19,393 bases of DNA, taken from contig CBDUCN010000058.1 of the NCBI GenBank assembly GCA_965365655.1, positions 1 to 19,393 on the forward strand. The letters are read 5' to 3'. Made by a program: the position numbers and the translations under genes. Every line of letters begins with the position of its first letter. Position 1 is the stretch's first letter. Below, one piece after another: positions 1-7,633 of this stretch. The notes beneath the pieces are model-generated. The model was not told the DNA's origin and made no database searches. It saw only the letters and a list, made by a program, of their open reading frames with translations. Source of the DNA: JBFHNV01 sp965365655. Lineage in GTDB: Bacteria; Pseudomonadota; Gammaproteobacteria; HK1.

Positions 1-1132
1 GCACCCCGCCCAGCGACATGCGCACGAACTTGCGGTTGGTCGCGCGCGCGATGGAGCGCCCTAGCGAGGTCTTGCCGACGCCCGGAGGACCCACGAGGCA
101 GAGGATCGGCCCCTTCAGCTTGCGCACGCGCTGCTGCACCGCGAGATACTCGACGATGCGCTCCTTGACCTTCTCCAGCCCGTAGTGGTCCTCCTCCAGC
201 ACCTTCTCCGCCTTCGGAAGGTCGTGGCGGATCTTCGTGCGCTTCTTCCACGGCACGCTGACCAGCCAGTCCACGTAGTTGCGCACCACCGTGGCCTCGG
301 CCGACATCGGTGACATCATCTTCAGCTTGTTGAGCTCGGCGTGCGCCTTGTCCTTGGCCTCGGCAGACATGCCCGCCTCTTCGATCTTGCGGGTGAGCTC
401 CTCGACCTCGTTGGGAGCCTCGTCCATGTCACCCAGCTCCTTCTGGATGGCCTTCATCTGCTCGTTGAGGTAGTACTCGCGCTGGCTCTTCTCCATCTGG
501 CGCTTCACGCGCCCGCGGATGCGCTTCTCGACCTGCAGCAGGTCGATCTCCTCCTCGAGCTTGCCCACCAGGTGCTCGAGCCGCTCGCGTGCGTCCGCGA
601 TCTCCAGGATCACCTGCTTCTGGTCGATCTTCACCGCGAGGTGCGCGGCGATGGTGTCGGCCAGTCGGCCCGGATCGTCGATGCTGGACAGCGACGCCAG
701 GATCTCCGGCGGCACCTTCTTGTTCAGCTTCACGTACTGCTCGAACTGCGTGAGCAACGAGCGCGTCATCACGTCGGCCTCGCGCTCGTCCAGCGGCTCG
801 CCCTCGAGCACGGCCGCCTCGGCCTCGAACAGCGAGCCGACCTCGCCAAAGCGCTCGATGCGCGCGCGCTCGCCTCCCTCCACCAGCACCTTGACGGTGC
901 CGTCGGGGAGCTTCAGGAGCTGCAGGATGCTGGAGATGGTTCCCACCTCGTACATGTCCTGCGGGCCCGGGTCGTCCTGCGCGGCGTCCTTCTGCGCGAC
1001 GAGCAACACGCGCTTGTCGCTGGCCATCGCACGCTCCAGGGCCTCGATGGACTTCTCCCTGCCCACGAACAGGGGAATGACCATGTGCGGATAGACCACC
1101 ACGTCGCGCAGAGGAAGTACTGGGATCATCAT
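1..1132 (-). CDS. lon: Lon, ATP-dependent serine protease (N-terminal part; 3' end outside window)
   Basis: This is the N-terminal 377 residues of Lon, the cytosolic AAA+ protease that degrades misfolded and short-lived regulatory proteins. The visible part opens with the conserved N-terminal domain (IPVLPLRDVVVYPHMV, residues 3-18). A long charged helical stretch follows (about 190-270), and then the AAA+ Walker A loop GPPGVGKT at residues 348-355. Walker B and the Ser-Lys proteolytic domain lie beyond the left edge. The start is constrained: a TAA stop lies directly before the ATG at 1132, so only 1132 or the adjacent ATG at 1129 can be used. The N-terminus is therefore a few residues shorter than in E. 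coli Lon. It is the last gene of the tig-clpP-clpX-lon block, 147 bp after clpX, and has its own heat-shock-type promoter in that gap. Confidence 0.97.
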   Translation of the reverse strand, partial: MMIPVLPLRDVVVYPHMVIPLFVGREKSIEALERAMASDKRVLLVAQKDAAQDDPGPQDMYEVGTISSILQLLKLPDGTVKVLVEGGERARIERFGEVGSLFEAEAAVLEGEPLDEREADVMTRSLLTQFEQYVKLNKKVPPEILASLSSIDDPGRLADTIAAHLAVKIDQKQVILEIADARERLEHLVGKLEEEIDLLQVEKRIRGRVKRQMEKSQREYYLNEQMKAIQKELGDMDEAPNEVEELTRKIEEAGMSAEAKDKAHAELNKLKMMSPMSAEATVVRNYVDWLVSVPWKKRTKIRHDLPKAEKVLEEDHYGLEKVKERIVEYLAVQQRVRKLKGPILCLVGPPGVGKTSLGRSIARATNRKFVRMSLGGV

Positions 1133-1232
1133 TTAATGTCCACCACTCGGTGCGGATTCCAGGGGTGGCGCATGAGGGCGGGCCCGTGCATGCGCCGGGC
1201 GGGCAGGAATCCGCGAGGAACCCCGCCTGTCG

Positions 1233-1261
1233 TAAGTTGGGGCGTACCGCGGCGCTTCAAG
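1233..1261 (-). promoter_or_regulatory. Predicted sigma-32 (heat-shock) promoter of lon
   Basis: Read on the minus strand, CTTGAAG (1261-1255) and CCCCAACTTA (1242-1233) are separated by 12 bases. The E. coli RpoH consensus is CTTGAAA, about 11-16 bases, then CCCCATnT. Only one base of each core element deviates. The predicted transcript would carry a 5' leader of about 90-100 nt before the lon ATG at 1132. lon is a classical RpoH target, so motif, position and gene identity agree. The match was made by eye. Confidence 0.72.
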
Positions 1262-1279
1262 GTCGCGGCGCGGATGGCC

Positions 1280-2563
1280 TCAATCCGGGGCGACCCGCTG
1301 CTGCTTGTCGCCTTCGTAGATCGCGAGCGGCTCCGATTCTCCCTTGATGACCGACTCGTCAACCACGATCTTGGTCACACCTTCGGTGGACGGCAGGTCA
1401 TACATGGTGTCGAGGAGCACCCCCTCGACGATGGAGCGCAGGCCGCGTGCACCCGTCTTGCGCTCGGTGGCCTTGCGCGCGACCGCCCGCAGGGCGTCCT
1501 CACGGAACTCCACGTCGCAGCCTTCCATCTCGAACAGCCGCTTGTACTGCTTCACGAGGGCGTTCTTGGGCTCGGTGAGGATCTTCACGAGCTGCGTCTC
1601 GTCCAGCTCGTCCAGCGTCGCCAGGATCGGGAGACGGCCGACGAACTCGGGGATCAGGCCGTACTGCACCAGGTCCTCGGGCTCGACGTCGCGCAGCACC
1701 TCGCCGACGCGCTTCGCGTTGTCCTTGCTCTTGACCTCCGCGCCGAAGCCGATGCCGCCCTGCTTCGACGAGCGCCGCTCGATGATCTTGGCCAGACCGT
1801 CGAACGCGCCGCCGCAGATGAACAGCACGTTGGCAGTATCCACCTGCAGGAACTCCTGCTGCGGATGCTTGCGCCCGCCCTGCGGGGGGACCGAGGCCAC
1901 CGTGCCCTCGATGAGCTTCAGCAGCGCCTGCTGCACCCCCTCACCCGAGACGTCCCGGGTGATCGACGGGTTGTCGGACTTGCGCGAGATCTTGTCGATC
2001 TCGTCGATGTAGACGATGCCCGTCTGCGCCTTCTCGACGTCGTAGTCGCACTTCTGCAGCAGCTTCTGGATGATGTTCTCGACGTCCTCGCCGACGTAAC
2101 CCGCCTCGGTCAGGGTGGTCGCGTCGGCGATCGTGAAGGGCACGTTCAGGAGGCGTGCCAGGGTCTCGGCGAGCAGCGTCTTGCCGCAGCCGGTGGGTCC
2201 GATGAGCAGCACGTTGCTCTTCGCGAGCTCGACCTCATCGACCTTGAGCCCCGACTCGAGGCGCTTGTAGTGGTTGTACACGGCAACCGCGAGCACCTTC
2301 TTGGCATGCTGCTGGCCCACCACGTAGTCGTCCAGGATGCGCTTGATCTCCTGTGGCGTCGGCAGCTTGCTGCCGGACCCGCTGCCGGACTTCTCCTGGA
2401 TCTCCTCGCGGATGATGTCGTTGCACAGCTCCACGCACTCGTCGCAGATGAACACCGACGGGCCCGCAATGAGCTTGCGGACCTCGTGCTGGCTCTTGCC
2501 GCAGAAGGAGCAGTAGAGCAACCGGTCGCCGTCGCCGCTCTTTCCCTGCTTGTCGCCGGTCAT
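1280..2563 (-). CDS. clpX: ClpX, ATP-dependent unfoldase subunit of ClpXP
   Basis: ClpX (427 aa, against 424 in E. coli) is the AAA+ hexamer that recognises, unfolds and threads substrates into ClpP. The zinc-binding domain has Cys18, Cys21, Cys40 and Cys43 (CSFC and CDEC). It is followed by Walker A GPTGCGKT, the GYVG pore-1 loop, Walker B (IVYIDEIDK), the RKH loop (GGRKHPQQE) and the IGF loop (GGIGFGA) that docks onto ClpP. The reading frame is open 16 codons further upstream. I chose the ATG at 2563 because the protein then begins MTGDKQGKSG like its homologues, and a good Shine-Dalgarno sequence lies 6 bases before it. The gene follows clpP by 75 bp on the same strand and is probably co-transcribed with it. 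Confidence 0.98.
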   Translation of the reverse strand: MTGDKQGKSGDGDRLLYCSFCGKSQHEVRKLIAGPSVFICDECVELCNDIIREEIQEKSGSGSGSKLPTPQEIKRILDDYVVGQQHAKKVLAVAVYNHYKRLESGLKVDEVELAKSNVLLIGPTGCGKTLLAETLARLLNVPFTIADATTLTEAGYVGEDVENIIQKLLQKCDYDVEKAQTGIVYIDEIDKISRKSDNPSITRDVSGEGVQQALLKLIEGTVASVPPQGGRKHPQQEFLQVDTANVLFICGGAFDGLAKIIERRSSKQGGIGFGAEVKSKDNAKRVGEVLRDVEPEDLVQYGLIPEFVGRLPILATLDELDETQLVKILTEPKNALVKQYKRLFEMEGCDVEFREDALRAVARKATERKTGARGLRSIVEGVLLDTMYDLPSTEGVTKIVVDESVIKGESEPLAIYEGDKQQRVAPD

Positions 2564-2569
2564 CTGATG

Positions 2570-2577
2570 CCTACCTC
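2570..2577 (-). promoter_or_regulatory. Ribosome binding site fixing the clpX start
   Basis: On the minus strand GAGGTAGG lies 6 bases before the ATG at 2563. This supports that start over the more upstream in-frame codons, which have no such sequence at the right distance. Confidence 0.7.
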
Positions 2578-2638
2578 GCGCGCGTTCAGTGTCTGGACCC
2601 GCCCCGTCCACTCGAACGGGATGCCGGTCATGGGCCGG

Positions 2639-3262
2639 TCAGGCCGGGGTCAGCACCCGGCGGTCCAGGACCTGGTCGATCAGTCCGTACTCTACGGCTT
2701 CCTGCCCACCCATGAAACGGTCGCGGTCGGTGTCCACCGCCACCCGCTCCACCGGCTGGCCGGTGTGCGCCGCCAGGATCTCGTTCAGGCGCTCCCGGGT
2801 GCGCAGGATCTCCTTCGCGTGGATGTCGATGTCGCTGGCCTGCCCCTGGAAGCCGCCGAGCGGCTGGTGGATCATGATCCTGGAGTTCGGGAGGCAGTAG
2901 CGTTTGCCCTTGGTGCCCCCTGCGAGCAGGAGCGCCCCCATGCTCGCCGCCTGCCCGACGCACATCGTGCTGATGTCGGGCTTGATGAACTGCATCGTGT
3001 CGTAGATCGCGAGTCCCGCGGTCACCAGCCCGCCGGGCGAGTTCACGTACAGGTGGATGTCCTTGTCGGGGTTCTCCGACTCGAGGAACAGCAGCTGGGC
3101 CACGATGACGTTGGCCACCTGGTCCTCCACCGGGCCGCACAGGAACACCACCCGTTCCTTGAGCAGGCGCGAGTAGATGTCGTAGGCGCGCTCGCCACGG
3201 GAGGATTGCTCCACCACCATGGGAACGAGGTTCAGCGCGTGGGTGTCGAGGGCACCGGTCAT
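2639..3262 (-). CDS. clpP: ClpP, proteolytic subunit of Clp protease
   Basis: ClpP (207 aa, the same length as the E. coli precursor) forms the tetradecameric serine peptidase chamber that works with ClpX. The catalytic triad is visible as Ser107 (GQAASMGALL), His132 (IMIHQPLGG) and Asp181 (DTDRDRF). The spacing Ser to His (25) and His to Asp (49) is identical to that in E. coli. Asp179-Arg180 corresponds to the oligomerisation sensor pair, and the oxyanion-loop motif NSPGG is at 74-78. The first residues before VPMVVEQ probably form a short propeptide. The start at 3262 gives the expected length, and only a weak GGAA lies upstream. The gene sits between tig (213 bp gap) and clpX (75 bp gap). 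I found no convincing promoter in the tig-clpP gap, although a TAGAAT box lies at 3432-3427. Confidence 0.98.
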   Translation of the reverse strand: MTGALDTHALNLVPMVVEQSSRGERAYDIYSRLLKERVVFLCGPVEDQVANVIVAQLLFLESENPDKDIHLYVNSPGGLVTAGLAIYDTMQFIKPDISTMCVGQAASMGALLLAGGTKGKRYCLPNSRIMIHQPLGGFQGQASDIDIHAKEILRTRERLNEILAAHTGQPVERVAVDTDRDRFMGGQEAVEYGLIDQVLDRRVLTPA

Positions 3263-3475
3263 GTCATTTCCATATCGGTCTTGTCGGGCCGGACTTTAGC
3301 CGGCGTTGCGCGGCGCGCCCGCGGCGGCGCCGGTCCAGGCCAGGAGGTTATCCCAGGCCGCGGGCGGCTGCACGCCGGCCCGCCGCGGCACCGGACCGGG
3401 CTCGCGGGTCGCACCGCAAGTTATTGATTCTACTCCGTCCGTGGCCGGCCGCCCGGCTGGCCCCGCGCGCCGGCC

Positions 3476-4786
3476 TCAGGCACCCCCGCCCCCGGACACC
3501 AGTTCCTCGAAGGTGGTGTCCTCGTCGACCACCTGGGCCCGATCGAGCACCCAGTCCACGACCTGCTCCTCGAGCACCGTGGTCTCCACGTCCGAGAGGC
3601 GCTCGCGGCTGCCGTAGTACCAGTTCACGACCTCTTCCGGCTGCTCGTAGGTCGAGGCGATGGTCTCGATGCGCTGGCGCACCCGCTGCGGATCGGGCCG
3701 GATCTCGTGCTCCCGGATGACCTCGGAGAGCACCAGTCCCAGGCTCACGCGCAGGCGCGCCTCCTCCTCGAACATCGCGGTCTCCAGGCCGGCCTGCTCG
3801 GGGTCCACCCCCGAGTGGCTCAGCTCCAGCTTGCGCCGTTCCAGCGCGCGCCGGGCCTCTTCCTCCACCAGCGCCGCCGGCAGCTGGATGTCCTGCCCCT
3901 CGAGCAGCGCATCCATCGTGCGCTGCTTGGTGACGTTGCGCAGGACCTGGTCCAGCTCGCGCTGCATGTTGGCCCGCACCTCCCGGCGCAGTGCGTCGGC
4001 ACCGCCGTCCGTGATCCCGAAACCGGCGGCGAAGGCGTCGTCCACCTCGGGCAGCGAAGGCTCCTCCACCTTCTTCACCGTGACCTCGAAGCGCACCGGC
4101 TTCCCGGCCAGCTCCTCGGCGTGGTAAGCGTCGGGGAACGCGAGCTCCAGCGTGCGCGTCTCTCCGGCAGCAGCGCCCACCAGGCCGTCCTCGAACCCCG
4201 GGATCATCCGCCCGGCGTCCAGCTCCAGCGGGAAGTCCTCGCCGCTGGCGTTCTCCAGGGGCGCACCGTCCATGAAGCCCTTGAAGTCCACGGTCACGCG
4301 GTCGCTGGCCGTGGCCGCGCGCTCGACCTCGGTCCAGGTCCGGCGCTGGCGGCGCAGCGTGTCGATCATGCGCTCGATGTCGGACTCGGCCACGCTGGCG
4401 CGGGGGCGACGGATGGTCAACGACTCCAGGGGCGGCAGCTCGACCTCGGGGTACACGTCGAAGGTGGCTACGTAGGCCACCCCGTCCCCCGACCCGCCCG
4501 CGTCCGGCTCGATCGTGGGGCTCCCCGCCGGGCGCAGCTTCTCCTGCACCAGCGCGTCGTAGAAGCTGGACTGGACCAGCTCGCCCACCACCTCGTCGCG
4601 GACCTGGCGCCCGTAGCGCTGCTGGATCACCTTCATCGGCACCTTGCCCGGCCTGAACCCCGGGATCCGCACCTGGCGCGACAGGTCCTGGAGCCTCCGC
4701 TGCACCTCCGTCGTGACCCGATCCTCAGGCACCTGCACGCGCATGCGGCGCTCGAGCCCGGCGGCACTCTCAACGGAAACGTCCAT
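3476..4786 (-). CDS. tig: Trigger factor, ribosome-associated chaperone and prolyl isomerase
   Basis: Trigger factor (436 aa, against 432 in E. coli) binds at the ribosomal exit tunnel and shields nascent chains. The N-terminal ribosome-binding domain carries the signature loop GFRPGKVPMKVIQQRYG, which contains the FRxGKxP motif, at about residues 45-61. The central FKBP-type isomerase domain is recognisable by DRVTVDFKGFMDG and GRMIPGFEDGLVGA (about 160-215). The C-terminal helical chaperone domain follows. The frame is open 84 codons further upstream, but that stretch is G/A/R-rich and runs into the tRNA region. The ATG at 4786 has AGAGGT 4 bases upstream and gives the family N-terminus MDVSVESAAGLERRM. 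It is the first protein gene of the tig-clpP-clpX-lon block. Confidence 0.97.
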   Translation of the reverse strand: MDVSVESAAGLERRMRVQVPEDRVTTEVQRRLQDLSRQVRIPGFRPGKVPMKVIQQRYGRQVRDEVVGELVQSSFYDALVQEKLRPAGSPTIEPDAGGSGDGVAYVATFDVYPEVELPPLESLTIRRPRASVAESDIERMIDTLRRQRRTWTEVERAATASDRVTVDFKGFMDGAPLENASGEDFPLELDAGRMIPGFEDGLVGAAAGETRTLELAFPDAYHAEELAGKPVRFEVTVKKVEEPSLPEVDDAFAAGFGITDGGADALRREVRANMQRELDQVLRNVTKQRTMDALLEGQDIQLPAALVEEEARRALERRKLELSHSGVDPEQAGLETAMFEEEARLRVSLGLVLSEVIREHEIRPDPQRVRQRIETIASTYEQPEEVVNWYYGSRERLSDVETTVLEEQVVDWVLDRAQVVDEDTTFEELVSGGGGA

Positions 4787-4852
4787 GAAAACCTCTGATT
4801 CTCTATGCTGCTGTGGGGGCGCGGAGGCGCCGGAGGCGGCCGCGGAACGCGG

Positions 4853-4880
4853 ATCATCCCTGATGCGGCGGCCGTGTCCA
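4853..4880 (-). promoter_or_regulatory. Possible sigma-70 promoter of tig
   Basis: On the minus strand TGGACA (4880-4875) and GATGAT (4858-4853) are separated by 16 bases, matching 5/6 and 4/6 of the sigma-70 boxes. The start of transcription would be about 60 nt before the tig ATG. The rest of the 203-bp gap between tRNA-Leu and tig is G+C-rich, and I see no gene in it. Read-through from the tRNA promoter is an alternative. Confidence 0.33.
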
Positions 4881-4989
4881 GCCCCGTATGCCCGCAGCCT
4901 GCGCGGGCGGGCGGCAGGCGACGCGGCGCACGCCGACCCGGCGGCGCGCTCCGGGCCGGTCCTGGCCACGGCCGCGGCGGCCCGCCGGG

Positions 4990-5076
<87 letters not shown>

Positions 5077-5098
5077 CTGGCATCCCCCGCGAGGTCTC

Positions 5099-5104
5099 AT
5101 TATA
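5099..5104 (-). promoter_or_regulatory. -10 element of the tRNA-Leu promoter
   Basis: A perfect TATAAT is read on the minus strand 24 bases before the tRNA 5' end. It is followed by a discriminator and leader, one of the few AT-rich patches here being the box itself. No good -35 box is seen 16-18 bases upstream. Because the core TTATAA is symmetric, TATAAC can also be read on the plus strand towards the kinase gene. Confidence 0.55.
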
Positions 5105-5135
5105 ACTGTGCCCGGCAGGCGGCATCCCCGGTTCC

Positions 5136-5149
5136 CGCCCGGCCGGGCG
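5136..5149. repeat. 14-bp perfect G+C palindrome in the tRNA-Leu / kinase divergent gap
   Basis: CGCCCGGCCGGGCG is its own reverse complement. It lies midway between the divergent tRNA-Leu promoter and the kinase start. It could be an operator or simply a G+C-rich coincidence. No T-run follows on either strand, so it is not a typical terminator. Confidence 0.35.
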
Positions 5150-5182
5150 CTTAAAGCCGCCACCCGGATTCGCCGATAGGGC

Positions 5183-6508
5183 TTGTCGAATACGCTGCGG
5201 CACGCCAATCACTTGATTCCCCTCCCGGAAAAGATCGGCAAGTACCACGTCGTGGGCCTCGCGGGCCACGGCAACATGGGCACGGTGTTCGTCGGTCACG
5301 ACCCGTTCACCGACCGCGACGTCGCGATCAAGATCTGCGCCATCCCGACCCGGGGCGACGACAGCTCGGCGCGCACCGCGCGCAAGCTGTTCTTCAACGA
5401 GGCGCACACCGCCGGGGTGCTGGAGCACCCCAACATCCTGAGCGTGCTCGACGCCGGCGAGGAGGCGGGCCAGCCGTACATCGTCATGGAGTACGTGCAC
5501 GGGGGCGCGACGCTCGCGCCGCACTGCGTGCCCGAGGGCCTGCTGCCGGTGGAGCGGGTGGCGGAGTACGTCGCGCGCTGCGCCGCGGCGCTCGACTACG
5601 CCCACCGCCGGGGCGTGGTCCACCGCGACATCAAGCCCAGCAACATCATGCTCACGCCCGCGGGGGAGGTGAAGATCGGCGACTTCGGCATCGCCCAGCG
5701 CACCCTGGACGACACCACCCACGTGATGGGCATGATGGGCTCGCCGCGCTACATGTCGCCGGAGCAGACCATGGAACGCGCGCTCAGCGGGCAGACCGAC
5801 ATCTACTCGCTGGGCGTGGTGATGTACGAGCTGCTCACCGGTCGCCCGCCGTTCACCTCCACCAACCTGCCGGTGCTGTTCAAGCAGATCACCACCGACC
5901 CCGTGCCGCCGCTCGAGGACGTGCGCCCGGGGCTCCCGCCCGCGCTGGACAGCATCGTGCAGTGCGCGCTCGAGAAGGAGCTGCCGTACCGGTACCAGAG
6001 CGGCGCGGAGCTGGCCGCGGACCTGGCCGCCGTGTTCACCGACCTGCGCGCGGACACCGGCGAGGGCATCACCGAGGAGCGGCGCTTCGACATCCTGCGC
6101 GAGCTCAGCTTCTTCAACGAGTTCGCGGACAGCGAGCTGGTGGAGGTGATCCACGCCGCGCGCTGGACCGGGGTCACCGCCGGCCACCGCTGCGAGCTGC
6201 CGGCCCGCGAGCATTCGTACGTCGTGGTGGTCAGCGGCGACGCCGAGATCGTCGGCGGCGACCGCGTGCTGGCGACCCTCGCGCCGGGGGACGCGTTCGG
6301 CGCCGGGCGCGGCAGCGGCGAGACGGTACGGCTGCGGGCGCGCAACGACACGACCCTGCTGGTCGTGTCGCCGGCACGGCTGGAGCGCACGTCCGACGCC
6401 TGCCAGCTGCGCTTCAACCGGGTGCTGCTGCAGGGCCTGGTGCAGCGACTGTCGATGGCCGCCGGCCTGGTCGGCGGCAGCGACGACGGGGGCCGCGATG
6501 CAGACTGA
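5183..6508 (+). CDS. Hanks-type Ser/Thr protein kinase with C-terminal cyclic-nucleotide-binding-like domain
   Basis: This is a predicted cytosolic protein kinase of 441 aa. All catalytic landmarks are intact: glycine loop GLAGHGNMGTV (25-35), VAIK Lys50, alpha-C Glu73, HRDIKPSN (147-154), DFG (167-169), GSPRYMSPEQ in the activation segment, and DIYSLGVVMYELLTG. The kinase domain ends near residue 285. The remaining part (about 305-415) resembles a cNMP-binding/CRP-like beta-roll (LSFFNEFADSELVEVI, then VVVSGDAEIVGG and LAPGDAFGAG), but I do not see the arginine-bearing cassette needed to bind cAMP. Hence the ligand is unknown. There is no membrane segment. The start is TTG at 5183, the first start codon after an in-frame stop at 5177-5179. 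No clear ribosome site precedes it, and a second TTG at 5213 is possible. It overlaps the downstream luxR-like gene by 11 bp. Confidence 0.88.
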   Translation: MSNTLRHANHLIPLPEKIGKYHVVGLAGHGNMGTVFVGHDPFTDRDVAIKICAIPTRGDDSSARTARKLFFNEAHTAGVLEHPNILSVLDAGEEAGQPYIVMEYVHGGATLAPHCVPEGLLPVERVAEYVARCAAALDYAHRRGVVHRDIKPSNIMLTPAGEVKIGDFGIAQRTLDDTTHVMGMMGSPRYMSPEQTMERALSGQTDIYSLGVVMYELLTGRPPFTSTNLPVLFKQITTDPVPPLEDVRPGLPPALDSIVQCALEKELPYRYQSGAELAADLAAVFTDLRADTGEGITEERRFDILRELSFFNEFADSELVEVIHAARWTGVTAGHRCELPAREHSYVVVVSGDAEIVGGDRVLATLAPGDAFGAGRGSGETVRLRARNDTTLLVVSPARLERTSDACQLRFNRVLLQGLVQRLSMAAGLVGGSDDGGRDAD

Positions 6509-6896
6509 TCCCTGCGGCCGGCCCGCGCCCGCCGACCCCGGACGCGAAGCGCGCCTGCAGCACATCCGGCGCGGCGCCCGTGCGCTCGCCGCCGGCACGC
6601 TGGACCCGGTGCAGGCGCGGCGCACCGCCGCCGAGATCGAACGCCTGGCCGCGGAGCTGCTGGAACGCGAGGACGCCGGCGCAGCGGAGCCGCGGCTGTC
6701 GGTGCTCAGCGCGCGCGAGCGCGAGGTGCTGATCGCGCTCGCGTCCGGGCGCTCGGTGCAGGAGGTCGCCTTCCGCTTCCAGCGCAGCCCGAAGACCATC
6801 AACAACCAGCGCACGAGCGTGCTGCGCAAGCTGGGGCTGCGCAATACTGCGGAGCTGACGCTGTTCGCCATCCGCAGCGGACTGCTGGCCGCCTGA
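6498..6896 (+). CDS. Small LuxR-type HTH DNA-binding regulator
   Basis: This 132-aa protein has a C-terminal LuxR/GerE helix-turn-helix at about residues 68-132 (LSAREREVLIALASGRSVQEVAFRF, then SPKTINNQRTSVLRKLGL). The N-terminal half is a charged, probably helical segment with no receiver or ligand domain, so how activity is controlled is not visible. Its ATG lies inside the end of the kinase gene (11-bp overlap), which implies translational coupling and suggests that the kinase phosphorylates or otherwise controls it. That link is inference from gene arrangement. The stop at 6894-6896 is followed by 140 bp without a gene. That gap holds the short inverted repeat ATGGG-N7-CCCAT at 6966-6982. 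Confidence 0.85.
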   Translation: MQTDPCGRPAPADPGREARLQHIRRGARALAAGTLDPVQARRTAAEIERLAAELLEREDAGAAEPRLSVLSAREREVLIALASGRSVQEVAFRFQRSPKTINNQRTSVLRKLGLRNTAELTLFAIRSGLLAA

Positions 6897-6965
6897 GCCG
6901 CCCCGCCTCCCCCGCGGGCACGCCTGCAGCCGACGTGCCCCGCCGCCAGGGCGCTCCCGCCGCGC

Positions 6966-6982
6966 ATGGGTGGAATTCCCAT
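6966..6982. repeat. Short inverted repeat ATGGG-N7-CCCAT upstream of the receiver gene
   Basis: ATGGG (6966-6970) and CCCAT (6978-6982) flank a spacer that contains part of the GGAATTCC palindrome. It sits about 55-70 bp before the receiver gene start and could be an operator. Nothing else supports this. Confidence 0.3.
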
Positions 6983-7036
6983 TCAGCCGCGCCGCCGGCC
7001 GCCGACATCCCTTGCAGGCCCCCTCGGAAGAGGATC

Positions 7037-7498
7037 ATGCTGCACCTGCCGGCACTGCTCTGGGATTCCGCCCTGCCCGCATACGGGCACGGTGGCTGCG
7101 ACACGCGCCCGCGGGTGCTGATCGTCGAATCACGTCACGCGCTGCGCAGCCAGATGGGGCTCGCGCTGCGCCGCGCGGGGCTCGACGTGGACTTCGCCGC
7201 CGACGACGCCGAGGCGCGCGCCCGCGCGCACGGCGCGCGCTACGCGGCCGCGGTGCTCGACGTCGACCTCGCGCGACCCGACGGTCTCGCGCTGTGCCGG
7301 GAGCTGGCCCGCGATGCGCGCGTACCGGTCGTCGCCGCGTGTGCGACGGCGACGCTCACCGGGCGTCTGCGCGCGCGCCTCGCCGGTGCACGCGCCTGTC
7401 TGGTGCGGCCGATGGATCTCGAGGACTTCGTGCACACCGTGTGGGCGCTCGCCGGCGGTACGTCCGCACCGCTTCAGGGCCTGCCGCGAAGCGTCTGA
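7037..7498 (+). CDS. Stand-alone degenerate response-regulator receiver protein
   Basis: This 153-aa protein consists of one CheY-like receiver domain (about residues 25-145) and no output domain. The probable phosphoacceptor Asp75 (AVLDVDL) is kept. The acidic pair is reduced to Glu31-Ser32 (VLIVES), the switch Thr/Ser is Cys102, and the conserved Lys before Pro is Arg124. Phosphotransfer may therefore be slow, altered or absent. I chose the ATG at 7037 because GGAAGAGGA (7026-7034) precedes it. A GTG at 6935 in the same frame would add a Pro/Ala-rich N-terminus with no support. It follows the kinase and LuxR genes on the same strand and may belong to the same pathway. Confidence 0.78.
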   Translation: MLHLPALLWDSALPAYGHGGCDTRPRVLIVESRHALRSQMGLALRRAGLDVDFAADDAEARARAHGARYAAAVLDVDLARPDGLALCRELARDARVPVVAACATATLTGRLRARLAGARACLVRPMDLEDFVHTVWALAGGTSAPLQGLPRSV

Positions 7499-7510
7499 CG
7501 CGCCGCTGCG

Positions 7511-7527
7511 CGCACCACCTCGGCGCA
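7511..7527. promoter_or_regulatory. Candidate NtrC binding site 1 upstream of urtA
   Basis: CGCACCACCTCGGCGCA matches 10 of 12 specified bases of the enteric NtrC palindrome TGCACC-N5-GGTGCA. Its centre is about 142 bp upstream of the predicted sigma-54 start site. Confidence 0.45.
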
Positions 7528-7553
7528 CGGCGCCCTCCCCTTCAGCCCCCGCG

Positions 7554-7570
7554 CGCATCAGTCTGGTGCG
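7554..7570. promoter_or_regulatory. Candidate NtrC binding site 2 upstream of urtA
   Basis: CGCATCAGTCTGGTGCG matches 9 of 12 specified bases of the NtrC palindrome. Its centre is 43 bp (about four helical turns) from site 1 and about 99 bp upstream of the predicted start site. A perfect half-site TGCACC also lies at 7585-7590. Confidence 0.42.
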
Positions 7571-7633
7571 CGCGCTGCGGGCAATGCACCGGGATCATTC
7601 GCTAACTCCCTGAACTGCCACGGGTCGCCAGCT

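Noticed and set aside
341..3427. Very long open frame (1028 codons) on the plus strand opposite lon, clpX and clpP
   Set aside because: It is an antisense shadow created by G+C-rich codon use: the opposite strand encodes three full, well-conserved proteins, and the frame's product is Leu/Arg/His-rich without any domain.
3427..3432. TAGAAT as a -10 box for clpP (minus strand)
   Set aside because: No acceptable -35 box or heat-shock element at the right distance, so not called as a promoter.
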